Part shown: piece by piece, positions 32,954 through 43,398 of the stretch
How positions within the stretch are numbered: position 1 is the first letter of the stretch
How the letters are laid out: every line of letters begins with the position of its first letter
Source of the DNA: Oreohelix idahoensis
Taxonomy: Eukaryota; Mollusca; Gastropoda; Stylommatophora; Oreohelicidae
Direction: 5' to 3'
DNA length: 64,000 bases
Assembly: GCA_024509875.1 (NCBI GenBank)
Contig: JAMPIV010008531.1
Span: forward strand, 868,001-932,000
Notes under the pieces: generated by a model
Told to the model about the DNA's origin: nothing
Database searches by the model: none
The model's input: only the letters and a program-made list of their open reading frames with translations
Made by a program: the position numbers and the translations under genes

Positions 32954-34600
32954 CAGGGTGTAGGATTTAAGGCCTTGACGTATCGTCTGGTTGCGTACCA
33001 TGTCTCTTCTTGTTACTTTAACCACTTTCCTCAGATACCTCATTTCTGAGGTTTGGATCTGGCTTTTGTGGGTTGTAGTCATTGCCCATGACTCGCATCC
33101 ATATGTCAAGACTGGGACATAGGTGGAGCGGTATACAGCCATCTTCGTTTTCTTACCAACCTCTCTCTTGCTGAGGAATCCTCGATTTATGGCCTGAAAA
33201 AGTCTCCCAGCTGCTGCTTTTCGAGTGGCCAACTCTTCTTTGATGCCTCCCTTTCGGTCTATAATAGCTCCGAGGTATTTAAAGTGGTCGACCTGCTCCA
33301 GGACCTGTTCTCCCAGCTTAATCTGATGTCTTCTTTCTTCTCGTGATATCACCATGGATTTTGTTTTAGAGCTGCTTATGACCATCCCTCTCTTCTCCAG
33401 CTCTTCCTTCCAGACTTGCAGGTTGGATTGGAGATGTGCCTCTGATTTATCAATCAGGGCAACATCATCAGCAAATGCCAGCTCCGAAATATAGACCTGT
33501 CTCATCTTCCAGTACCCCACTGAATACTTTCTTGTTCTCTCCTTACATGCCTTGATGACATCATCCACGAGGAGTATGAAAAGGTAAGGTGATAGGATAT
33601 CACCTTGTCTTACACCAGTGGTGGTCCTGAACTCTTCTGACTTATGGTTTGCTGTCCTCACATAATTTCTGCAAGACTTGTAGAAGCTCTGTATAGCATA
33701 AATCAGAGGTGCTGGAATATTCTTCCTTGCCAAACAGTCCCAAAGTTTGCTCTAGGGGACCCTGTCAAACACCTTTTCCAGATCTATGAAACAAAGATGG
33801 ATCTCACTCTTATACTCAAGGGCCTTTTCACTCAGCTGTCTGAGTGTGAAGATTAGGTCTTGAGTACTTCGGTTTGCTCGGACTCCGCACTGGACCTCAT
33901 CCAATTGTGGCTCAGCTAGGCGTCGGAGTCTCTGCTCTAGGATTCTAGAGTAGATTTTACCAGGGACACTGAGAAGGGATATGCCTCTATGGTTTCCACA
34001 CTGTAGATTGTCACCCTTTTTGAAAATTGGTGTTATGATGGCAATCTCCCAATCCTTTGGTATGGTCTTGTACCACGCTGCCTGTAAAACCCTTAAGAGT
34101 AGTAGGTCGCCTGATGCTCCCATGTACATAACCATTTCTGGTGTTATACCATCATGCCCTGCTGCTTTACCCATCTTGATTTTCTCCAGTGCTGCCTTCA
34201 GTTCTTCCATCTTTATGTCATCTTCACCATCATTGGTTTTCTCTTCTGTGCTAGTGGTTATCATTTCTGATGCTTCACCATGCTCACCATCCAGGAGTTC
34301 TGAGAAATATTCTTTCCATCTTTCCATTACTTCCTTCGAGGCAGTAGGCAATTTGCCTTGCTTGTCCTTTATAAATTTGAGAGGGCATTGTTTTTCCTTC
34401 CCCATGTTCTTTAGGGTCTTATAGAACAATTTCTGGTTTTCTTGTGCATCTTTTTCTAGCTTTTCTCCAAATTCTTCCCAGGACTTCTGTTTTGCTGCTA
34501 GCACTTTGTTCTTTGCTTCTGTTCTGAGTGTCACATATTCTGTATATTTTTCCATTTGTCCTGTTGTGTTTTTAGCTCCTAAGTATTGTTTCCATGCCAT
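32954..34600 (-). pseudogene. LINE-B reverse transcriptase
   Basis: Minus-strand RT in two blocks of the same frame. The first (34600-33755) includes MGKAAGHDGITPEMVMYMG, IITPIFKKGDNLQCGNHRG and HLCFIDLEKVFDRVP. A TAG at 33752-33754 replaces a sense codon right after this palm motif. The second (33733-32954) includes TTGVRQGDILSPYLFILLVD and the catalytic ELAFADDVALID, then LEQVDHFKYLGAIIDRKGG and the YGCESWAMTTTH tail. It copies element RNA at a nicked target. The end is cut by repeat X, after which 20 or so unrelated codons run on. One stop codon and the insertion are the only clear lesions here. Confidence 0.9.
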
Positions 34601-34665
34601 TTTCTTCTCTCTTATTTTCTCTTTGACTTCCTCTGTCCACCAAGGTGTCCTCTTTCTCTTGTTCC

Positions 34666-35712
34666 CTAGTCGGACTTAACGCATGCTTCTGCAGCAGCTG
34701 TCTTTATGATATCCTTGAATTTAATCCAGAAGGTTTCCAAGTCATCAGGTCGTTCTTCTGTGTTGCTCACCGCTGCAGCAATAAGCCCCTGATATCTGGT
34801 CTTAATTTCTGGCTCTCTCAGCTTGTAGGTCCTAATGCTCATTTCTCCCGCTCGTTTACTTGGTTTCTTGCGTGATGTTGGGCAGTTCCTAGGCTGAGCA
34901 ACTCTTTCAGTTCTTTTGATTGTTAGCAGGTAGTGATCACTTCCAATCTCAGGCCCCCTCCAGACTCTAGCATCTCGGACATATTTGAATGAGCTTCTCC
35001 GAACAATGGCATAGTCGATCACTGACTTCTCATTCTTTGTTGGTTCACATCTAGTGTATGCATGTATGCGCTTATGGGGGAACTTTGTGTTTGTAATGAT
35101 CAGATTCTGCTCACTGCAGAATCTAAGGAGTCGTTTTCCATTGTCATTGAGAGTATCTTCTCCATATCTTCCGATAACTCCACCCCATCTAGCATGGTCA
35201 TTTCCAACTCTGGCATTAAAATCTCCGAGCATGATAACTTCATCTAGGCAGTCATCCACTGTCCTTTGAAGCAGCTCGAAGAATTCCTCTTTGACCTCTG
35301 CTCTCTCATCCTCATTTGGCCATTACGCTATGACCAGGTTGACTATGGTTCCTCCTTCTTTTACTTTTACGACCATAATGCGCTCCGAGACAAAGTTCCA
35401 TCCCTTGATACTATCTTTCTGATTTTTGGCCACAATGCAACCCACGCCCCCTTTAGCTCTTTCAGATGTGGGTACACCACTGTAGAGCAGCATGTTGCCA
35501 TCGAGATCCATAACTCCTTGTCCTTTTTTCTTTGTTTCCGTTATAGCCAGGATTTCTAGTTTTGCTTTCCTCATCTCTTCCACCAGCTCCTCTTCCTTCC
35601 CATTTATACTTCTTGTGTTCCAAGTTCCATAAGTCGTAGTCCGTTCCAGTTCGTCGCCTTTAGAATCAGTCCGGTTTTCTCTCTTACGTTTCGCATATTC
35701 TTCTTCGTTCAC
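34666..35712 (-). pseudogene. LINE-B AP-like endonuclease
   Basis: A frame begins with a GTG at 35712 and reads TTYGTWNTRSINGKEEELVE, then LEILAITETKKKG, GGVGCIVAKNQ and, after an in-frame TAA at 35321-35323, [15 protein letters not shown] and [15 protein letters not shown], with [10 protein letters not shown] at the end. TWN-RS, ITET-KG, GDFNA-VG and SDHYL are the standard exonuclease-endonuclease-phosphatase motifs with their Asn, Glu, Asp and His catalytic residues. It nicks target DNA. A frameshift near 34668 separates it from RT. The GTG is a convenience boundary; the true start may be upstream. Confidence 0.85.
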
Positions 35713-35714
35713 CC

Positions 35715-36296
35715 TCAGATGTCAACTTGAATAAGTTCAAAGAAAGCAGTGGTCAGCCTGAGGCTGTTGATATCTCCGTAGATTTTCTCCAGGAATGGTA
35801 CTGGTGATGGCCATATGCGTCTTCTCTGTTCCTCATATGTTGGGCACCTTTGAAGCAGGTGTTCGGCAGTCATTTTACCAGTGCCACAGTCACACTCATC
35901 CGTAGTTCCTATCTTTAATTTGTTGAACAGATGGTATCTCAATCTGTTATGACCAGTGCGAAGTCTGAAGATTACCACTTGTTCACTTCTGCTGAGCTGG
36001 TAATACGGATCATTTTTTGTGTGGCCTGGATGCTCTTCTTCCCACTTGTGCCTGTATCTGCGCTTGATAAAACTCTTGGACTCCTCATAGGTTATATTTG
36101 TGTCCAGCTGAGGAAGTTTTCCCCCTTCCTTTGCCAATCTGTCAGCCTCTTCATTTCCAGGGATGTTGCAGTGAGAAGGGATCCACTGTATCACAACTCT
36201 TTTGTATTGCTGACATAGTCTGTGAAGTGTTACTCTTAGGTCATCCAGTTCAGCATTTATTTGACTTTTCAGTGTTGTAATCACTGAGTTTCGCAT
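35715..36296 (-). CDS. RNase H C-terminal-type frame in the 5' part of LINE-B
   Basis: An intact 193-codon frame, MRNSVITTLKSQ onward. VVIQWIPSHCNIPGNEEADR is the last RNase H block with its His and final Asp. The rest (YEESKSFIKRRYRHKWEEEH, LRTGHNRLRYHLF, CDCGTGKMTAEHLLQRCP) is the Cys/His-containing tail of jockey/I-type LINE polyproteins. The three earlier RNase H catalytic blocks are missing, so it is not expected to be catalytic. In known LINEs this part follows RT; here it precedes the endonuclease, within the same 11-bp TSD. It ends at a TGA (35715-35717) three bases before the endonuclease frame. A template-switch chimera is the likeliest explanation; a true ORF1 is the alternative. 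Confidence 0.8.
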   Translation of the reverse strand: MRNSVITTLKSQINAELDDLRVTLHRLCQQYKRVVIQWIPSHCNIPGNEEADRLAKEGGKLPQLDTNITYEESKSFIKRRYRHKWEEEHPGHTKNDPYYQLSRSEQVVIFRLRTGHNRLRYHLFNKLKIGTTDECDCGTGKMTAEHLLQRCPTYEEQRRRIWPSPVPFLEKIYGDINSLRLTTAFFELIQVDI

Positions 36297-36419
36297 AATC
36301 AGGTTTTAAGACAAACAGGTGATTGGCCTGTTGTGCCTTTGCATGGTGGAGGGGCTGCCTCCATGCAGGCCGCCCTCCTCCGTTTTCATCCGGGCTTGGG
36401 ACCGGCATAGGCGGAGTTA
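36297..36419 (-). other. LINE-B 5' leader
   Basis: Read from 36419 on the minus strand: TAACTCCGCCTATGCCGGTC, then CCAAGCCCGGATG and a GC-rich stretch. GGTCCCAAGCCCGGAT recalls 5' leaders of other invertebrate endonuclease LINEs, from memory. It ends just before the RNase H-type ATG. Confidence 0.6.
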
Positions 36420-36999
36420 GCGTGAATGATTATTGAGCGAAATTTTGGGGCTAGAGCAAATTATGGCAGTTATTGCGGAGAGTGACAGAATTAACAGAGT
36501 GTGGAAATCATTTAATAGGTGTATTTATTAAATACACTTATTTATCAATTAAATTGAACATTTCGTTTTACTCATGACCATACTCATTTTTACATGACCA
36601 TCGTGATGTATGATTGAGATAATTGTTAGCTCTCATGTTTTGGGGACAATTGGGTGTGTTATTTTAAGGTAATAAATGTGGACTTGCAATTTAATGTTTC
36701 AATAATTGATGTTAGACGCATGAAACCAAAACAAAACTATGATATCCATTTTCTGCATGTTTTCTACTTTTGATTTCTGTAATTTGTTATGCATGTTGAT
36801 TGTGATCGTTTTAGTGTAAATTGCGTTAGAAACAAACCATAAAAAATATTTAAAAAAAACGTAAATTTTACACTATTTCAGACTATTATATCTTCTGTTC
36901 TAATTGTGATAAAATGTTTGTTCTTGTTCTAAAATTTACTCTAACATTTGTAGTCTAGCTTAACGCAAAATTAAAGCCGGTACTGTATATATAATAATA

Positions 37000-37227
37000 T
37001 GAATGGGAGAAGATCGGATACCACGACAAGCATGAGAAACAAAGAGCCAAGGATCCAGACCCCGAGGACGACCCAGAGTCCGCTGGGAGGACAACATTAA
37101 ACAATCTTTGAAGGCCCGAGGACTAGAATGGAACCAGGCCAGGAGGAAGACAGCCGATGGGATAGTCTGGCGCTCTCTCTTCCAAACCTCTACACCTCAC
37201 GGTAGAAGAGGAACGACTAAGTAAGTA
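37000..37227 (+). mobile_element. Short 5'-truncated LINE-B insertion
   Basis: The last 228 bases of LINE-B inserted in the right part of the outer RAG1-like transposon. It is flanked by a 13-bp duplication ATATATAATAATA (36987-36999 and 37228-37240) and has the (TAAG)n end. The inverted copy of the transposon lacks it and gives the empty site. Confidence 0.9.
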
Positions 37228-37396
37228 ATATATAATAATAAAGTAGCCTAAAAGCATTAATTAAGCCCTATCAAAAGTAAACACCGCCACATTTTTTTTT
37301 TCCCGTTAGGAAGTTGACCACGTGACCTCTGTCACGATAGCTATAAATGGCGCTGTCAGGGAAAACTAAAAGATCGCTCGCAAACAGCCGTGTATA

Positions 37397-37640
37397 GTGT
37401 AACACTTCTTTGCTCTCCTTTCGGGCCCCTTTAACCCACTTGGATGACTATTTCTGTGGTCCAGTTTTGTTTTCTTTCATATAGTTACCAAGAGTTGGTT
37501 CGAGGAATTGTAGTTTTTTTCTTTAAATCTTTGGGACGTTTATGTTCCTTGTTTAAATAAATAAATTCTACTAAAAATATAGAGCACTGATTCACCAGTC
37601 TATGATTTACCACTGTGGTCATAAATATTTAAAACCCCCC

Positions 37641-37674
<34 letters not shown>

Positions 37675-38640
37675 CCCCCCAAAACTGCTGACCCGGTTGC
37701 TGTATACAAGACAGTGTGTGATGAGAATACACCGTGTAGTACACACAGTAGTAACGGGAGCTACAGCTAAGAGGTATTTTAAAGGTCTGCCACTGAAATA
37801 GAATGTTGAAACTACTGGGGCATGTTTTTATGTATTAAATTGGATGCCTCTGACTTGTTAACCTAAGCGTGGGCGTCAAACTATCTACGCTAAGAACGCG
37901 GAGGAAGGAGACATTACTTCTGTGCGTCATACACTGGCCCGTCGTGGCCTTTGGATGTTGAAAAGGCTAACGAGAATGATGATCACATTTCAATCGTAGA
38001 TAATTCAAAACATTAACGCTGTAATGATTATTGGTGAAGGTGGTACTGTACTCATTAAGATGAGAGTAGTTAGGCACACTGTCACCTTCTGATATTTATG
38101 TCATATTTAAATTCTTTATTGATGGGCCCTTTATCGCTTGATGTTTGTAAAGATAATGTTTTACACAGTTATGCATCTTGTCACGGTTTCTGCGTGAGGT
38201 AGTTCCCGGTAGCTTGGAGCATATTCGTCCAGCTTTCACTGCAGCTGTCCATTGAACCTTCCCAGTTCATTATGGTAGTTTATATTCTATATTGGCCGAC
38301 CGGCTTGTTGGATTTGTCTTTTTTTTAATTTTTGCAAAAAACGTGAATGTACGAATGTTTTTTTTTTTTTGTCTCATTCAAACACCTGTACACATTGCAT
38401 TTTGTCCTCGCAGCTGATTCTGGTTCATGTTTTGTCTGCCGGTACTACTAGTTTATATCGTATTTAGGATTGGTTGTATTCTGCACTGGATATGTCTAGG
38501 AGATGTCCGTTATGTTTCCTGATGGCGCTATTAAGTTCTCTTCTCCCCTTCCCCCCACCGTCTTTCATTCTTCATTGAGGTTTATTCTTGCTGTCGAACT
38601 TAACGATTTTTGGAGACAAATGTTAACAATAATTTTATTT
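37397..38640. other. Unassigned sequence with poly-C tract
   Basis: Flank to the right of the outer transposon. It contains the C tract at 37635-37680 and no recognisable coding sequence. Confidence 0.5.
37635..37680. repeat. Poly-C tract
   Basis: About 46 bases, nearly all C, broken by one A and one G. Confidence 0.95.
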
Positions 38641-38645
38641 AAAAA

Positions 38646-38885
38646 AGGTCACGGTAGACCCATAACATACTGTCGTAGGGGATTGAAGTGTTAGAGACTT
38701 CCCTATACTAGGTCCAGCCTAGAGAGTTCCATTCCTCACTACCTTTGCTTTCCCTAACTCAAGAGCAGAGTCAGGTACCCCTTTACAGCTGGGTAGACTG
38801 GAGCGTGACTCCGCGATGTTTCTAACCCGGTACCTTTGCTGCGAGAGGCCAGCGCTCTAAACACACTGCCAGCCGAACACAGAGC
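38646..38885 (-). mobile_element. SINE-like element, minus orientation
   Basis: On the minus strand it begins GGCTGGCAGTGTGTTTAGAG, CGCTGGCCTCTCGCAGC and CCGGGTTAGAAAC, a degenerate tRNA-like head, and ends near an A-rich TTTTTTTAAAT complement at 38638. Parts recur at 3650-3715 and at 52900-52950 (ACTGTCGTAGGGGA). No target duplication was found. Confidence 0.55.
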
Positions 38886-39310
38886 AGAAACATGGACAAC
38901 CACAATAATTCTGTGTTGTAAAAGGTAGTTAGAACCGGCCGTCAAAGCTAGACCCCAAGAGTAATAAGAAGTGAAGCAAACGAGGCAGAATCAAACACGG
39001 ATTAACTAAGCAACACTTATGACCATATAAGCATTGATGATCACTGAAGCTGCCGGAAAGGCCTGCTGGCTGTGAAACAACAGCAACAGGTAATGGAATT
39101 AAGAGCAGTAAGTTTATGTTAAAAAATATTTACTTCATAACACCCTGATGGTGGAGAATGGATAAAACCAGGAGTAAAGAGCTTGTAATTGCGAAATGAT
39201 TGAAATGCGATTGCAGTACACACACACAAACAAAAAAGGGGATGACACTTGGCAGTCCTGACTTAAGTGGGTCCGCACACCATCCCGAACATCAAGAAGA
39301 AAAAAAAATA
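38886..39310. other. Unassigned sequence
   Basis: Nothing recognised. The minus-strand frames are short and without motifs. Confidence 0.4.
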
Positions 39311-39594
39311 TTTTAAACACACGCTTTTAATGCACTAAAAACCCCAAAATAATTTTTCTATGAGTTTATAGCTTGCAGTAAAAAAGTAACATCAAATTGA
39401 CAAAAAGCGTGGGGTGCTTATCATATATTTTATCCATCAAGTGTCTAATGAAGTATAAAGCAGTAGTTAATTTCATGCAGAATCAGCGCCCCACGCTTTT
39501 TAACAATTTTATGTTACATTTTTTGACTGCAAGTTATAAACTCCTTGAAAAATTATTTTTGGGTTTTTAGTGCATTAAAAGCGTGTGTTTAAAG
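39311..39594. mobile_element. Foldback MITE with 107-base arms
   Basis: The left arm (39312-39418) begins TTTAAACACACGC and ends AAAGCGTGGGGTGC. The right arm (39487-39593) is its inverted counterpart with scattered mismatches; the loop is about 68 bases. A left half-copy lies at 41701-41799. The flanks are A/T homopolymers, so the target duplication cannot be read. Confidence 0.85.
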
Positions 39595-39599
39595 TATAT

Positions 39600-41700
39600 T
39601 TTTTTTTATTTTCTTCTTTTTTAGTGTTAGAAAAATTATGACATACTAAAACATAAACAATATTTTTACTTATTGTAAATCTAGTCTAAAATTTCTTAAG
39701 CGATCCATTTCTTTTAGGCTTTGTGCCTGTTAATTTGGTGCAATCAATTTCTTCAATTTGAAGGCCATCTAGAGATCGAACTCGACTTTCCATTGATTCA
39801 TAATTTTATAATTTGGATTGTTTCCCTTGATTTAGCTAGATACTTGTTTGAGTGCTGCCCTGTTTTACGCATATACAAAAATAAATCACACCACGTACTC
39901 TTGAATTTTTAATTAACTTGATTTGTTAACATTTCTTTACAAAAGACTTTAATTACTCATAATGTTATAAATACAATATTAAATTATTAATAATTGACTG
40001 ATTATTGTATTTTCATCGGGAATACACAACTATGCCAAGTTTCAGAGCTATTGCTCATCTGGAAGTGATTGAAAAATCGACATGCAAGATTTGAAAGTGA
40101 CATACAGGTGAAGTTAAATAAAAGCGTGTAAAAAGGGCCCACACGCTTGTCTGAAGGGGGAAAATCACATCTGATGATCAGATTTCTTCAGAAGCCAGCA
40201 ATTTAATATCTGCATTTTCGGCAGTGTTAGAGTATTTGGGTTGTACAGGTCCCAGCGTAGTCAGAATTCAAGTCTGACGAGTGACAAAAGAACACAACCA
40301 CATAATGCGGACATCGTGCAATTCCAGCCTTTAGACATAATACATTGTAGTATTTAGACACTAAAGCCGTTACTTGGGCTATAGACGTGTCATGTTTCAG
40401 TTTGGTACTTTTGGTGGAGTTTGTATTGATCCAGTTAATTTTCTGATAACGTTCACTGGGTCAGCATTTAATTTTCAGGTCTTTTTATTTTTTATTTCTT
40501 TAGATTGCTCTATTTATGTCAGGTGGTCGGTTACTCAGTTTGTATATGTTGATCTTTCCATATACTGTCGCATAGTTGTTCTGTCCAGTTATGTTTGCTA
40601 CACCTGTAAACATGGATTTCGTTAGTTACATTTGTGATCAGCGCTTTTTCCAAGAGAGGAAAGAAGGTTAAGATATTAGAATAAATGATGGTTTAAAAAA
40701 TAAAATAAAACATCTGGTAATGACTGACAGACCTTAAAAAAAAAAAACAACTAGCCATATTTTACGTCGTTGAGTTCAACGTGTATTTTTTTTTCTCGTT
40801 TGGTAACAGGTTGCGCAAAAGTTTACGGTGCAGCAGGTTGATACGTTTATATCATCATTAGGCGTAGGCAACTTAGATTTTTCCCTATGGCCACCGGTTC
40901 AAATGTATGCTTGTCGATACAACAGGAATTTGTTTAAAAGGTGTCTCGCAAGTTCGTGCTTGTGCCTAGGGCCTAACACCGCCACCGTATGTCAGTGTCT
41001 TACAGTTTCAGAAAAAAACTCCCATCTTTCCATTCAGCGTACCGAATAGAAATTCACGTGCTGTTTGATTTGCAGAGTTTTGCTCTAACAGTCCTATCAG
41101 CTTGATCGATCGATCATGTATCAGATGTTTGGGGATTTAAGCTGTAGCGTCCTGTTAGGAGCGAATGAGTTAGGGCTGCCTGAACGTCCAGGTTACCTGT
41201 CGTTTAGAACTACTTCCAGTAATAAAATTATTCACTAATTAATCGCCGAATGTCACTTTTTACTAGTTTAACGACACACACAGCACATCAATAGCCACGA
41301 GACTTGACGTGCTAATTGTTGACTGCCATATTTTACGCTTCCCTCCTCCCACCCCATCCCACTTCACCTCCCCAGTCTTCTATGGTCTTGCAGGGGTCAT
41401 TTTTACAGGCTTTTCTTTAACTCGCAACGTATGTCACCCTGTTGTCACCTTCAAATCTTGCAATCGATTTTGATACTTATTCCCCCCCCCCCCCTCCGAC
41501 ATATACACTGCTGACAAATACATTTTAAAAATGTAATTTACAACTCTTTATCAAAATAAAAATAAAATATTAACTTTCCGTGTAATATACTGAATAATGA
41601 AATCCACCTCATGTGCTGTGGACTCGTTTATCGCAAACTGATAATGTCATTAGCGGATCGATTGCATTTGACTTAAATTTAAAAACAAAACAAAAATACA
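39600..41700. other. Unassigned sequence
   Basis: AT-rich sequence without recognised coding or repeats, except a 13-base C run at 41482-41494. Confidence 0.45.
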
Positions 41701-41799
41701 TTTTAAACACAGGCTTTTAATGCACTAAAAACCCAAAAATAATTTTTCAAGGAGTTTATAGCTTGCAGTTAAAATGTAACATCAAATTAGCAAAAAGCT
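41701..41799. repeat. Half-copy of the foldback MITE
   Basis: TTTTAAACACAGGCTTTTAA to GCAAAAAGCT matches the left arm of 39311-39594. The loop and right arm are absent. Confidence 0.85.
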
Positions 41800-42600
41800 T
41801 CTCTCTGGCTCTGGTGAATTGCTAGCTTGACGTGGCGATGCAGTCTGATCTGTGACTCCAATTTCGCTAGATTATATTTCCATTTTTCAGTTCAAATCCC
41901 AGATTGTACTTCCGACGAATTTGCCAATGAAAGTCAAAGTCTATTCCGGCTCTCAAATTAAGCCAATGGTAAGCTCTTTAAAACTAAATTGGTCGGGGTA
42001 TTAAATCATAATATCCCCCGCGTGTTTTAAAATATCAGATTTTAAGATTCCAACACGTGACCTCGTTCAGATATGTCCGTAATACTTCCGATTGCATCTT
42101 TATGCAAACTCACCAACAAATCTGTGAACTTATTTCCTGTCTAGATACTTTCCCACAATATTGTCTCCACAGACAGATTATTGGTAATATTGATACAAAG
42201 ATGGTCCAGCGGAAACGATTATCTAATTATCACATATGTCCTCGCACACCCCAGACGGTTTTCTCAGACAGCCAGTCCGCGAACCCAGGTGGTCACTTGC
42301 CTGTTTATCGCTGGCCCCGGAAATGAATTACGTCAAAGTCGCTATCCCTCTTCACATTTACTGTCTGCATTAAAGGTGGCTAGACAACTTAAGTGACAAA
42401 AGTATTATCCGCTGACCTGTCTAATTAGCCTGGTATTATTACGATTCACCTGGCGAAACGTAAACAAGTCTGGGAGCGGCTAGGCAAAATGAAGGTGCAT
42501 AAAATATGCCAAATAATAGGACGATCGGCGAGGAACATGAAGAAAAGAAGTAATACTGCCGGAGAGGATGAAAGTTATAAAAGTGCACAATTGATTAGTC
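41800..42600. other. Unassigned sequence
   Basis: No motif recognised; open frames here are short and overlapping. Confidence 0.4.
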
Positions 42601-42604
42601 ACAA

Positions 42605-42735
42605 TAGGTTCTCTTTCACTTCAGTATCCCCGGGAATAAAGAGGCTGACAATCTAGCGAAATGAGTGCGGGGAAACTGCCTCAAGCGTAACATACGAAGA
42701 GACCAAGAGACTTGAACAAATGGGGAATGCGGCAT
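42605..42735 (+). pseudogene. Degraded LINE RNase H fragment
   Basis: VLFHFSIPGNKEADNLAK, a stop, then in another frame GETASSVTYEETKRLEQ. These align in order with SHCNIPGNEEADRLAKEGGK and ITYEESKSFIK of 35715-36296, so this is an older relative of the same RNase H tail. The remainder is not present. Confidence 0.7.
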
Positions 42736-42739
42736 CCAT

Positions 42740-43393
42740 CATCATTGGCTACTTTTTCTCTCATTTTGGAGCGTGGAGCCAGTACTGTAGATGGCGCCCC
42801 TGCACGAAGTATGCACCAATCATTCACAGACTCTTGCAGTGGTGGTTTGTGTAACAGTTTGTGGAGCCTCATGCATAACCTCATATTAGTGGCCTTGAAC
42901 GAAATGCTTGGGGAAGCATATGTCCTATTTCTCTCATCTTATCTTTCTTTTTTCTGTTAGTCTTTTTTTTGTGTTTAGTCTGTTTTCGTACGTTTTCTGT
43001 TGGTATATTTCTATTTACGGTTGTTTACTCGGTACACTTGCCTGTTTATTATTTTAAGACCTTGTCCTTTAACCGTAATCTCCTCCAGGACTTGAGATGT
43101 TATTTGGTCGTTGCTGTCTTCACAAATCGGCTGACCATTAAAAACGCAAACAATAACTTAAACCGAAACGGGATCTGGGGACGAAATTCCCGCAGAGTGA
43201 TTGTAAACAAATTGTTAAAATAGCGCATTTACCGTACATTCTGTTAGTGCATTGTGAACAGTTAACTCCAAATCACATCTTATCTATTGATACGTTACTT
43301 ATTCTCCATTCACTGGTCCCGTTCTGTCTAGATTTTGGGGTCGACTTTAAGGTCATTGAAACACGTCACACTTCGCTGCCTGGTTTATTGGTA
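42740..43393. other. Unassigned sequence
   Basis: No family motif was recognised between the RNase H fragment and the long-LTR element. Confidence 0.4.
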
Positions 43394-43398
43394 TCTTC

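Larger units (their letters stand above)
26934..36419 (-). mobile_element. Near full-length LINE-B (endonuclease/RT), split by repeat X
   Basis: The element is flanked by an 11-bp duplication GCGTGAATGAT (26923-26933 and 36420-36430). Its 3' end is the (TAAG)n tail at 26934-26949 and its 5' end is TAACTCCGCC at 36419. Removing repeat X leaves about 3.75 kb. Minus-strand order is: 5' leader with GCCGGTCCCAAGCCCGGAT, an RNase H-type frame (36296-35715), an AP-like endonuclease (35712-34666), RT (34600-32954) and the tail (27216-26934). It has two in-frame stops and one frameshift, so it is recently dead. Two 5'-truncated copies of the family are at 6636-7349 and 37000-37227. Clade is not certain; RTE-like is plausible. 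Confidence 0.9.
13683..37392 (+). mobile_element. N-RAG-TP-like DNA transposon, copy 1 (outer host of the nested stack)
   Basis: The left end is CACGGCTGTTTTTGCC at 13683. The right end, read inward on the minus strand from 37392, is CACGGCTGTTTGCG. Both carry a later CTCTTTTAGTTT or ATCTTTTAGTTT block, giving imperfect terminal inverted repeats of about 40 bases. TATA directly flanks both ends (13679-13682 and 37393-37396), a 4-bp target duplication. Own sequence remains at 13683-14611, 25678-26933 and 36431-37392, about 2.9 kb after removing insertions; the inverted second copy is 2872 bases. It encodes a RAG1-N-terminus-like protein (25711-26735) and no visible transposase core. It has been entered by a hAT element, a LINE and a short LINE fragment. 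It is probably non-autonomous, or relies on a transposase elsewhere. Confidence 0.85.
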
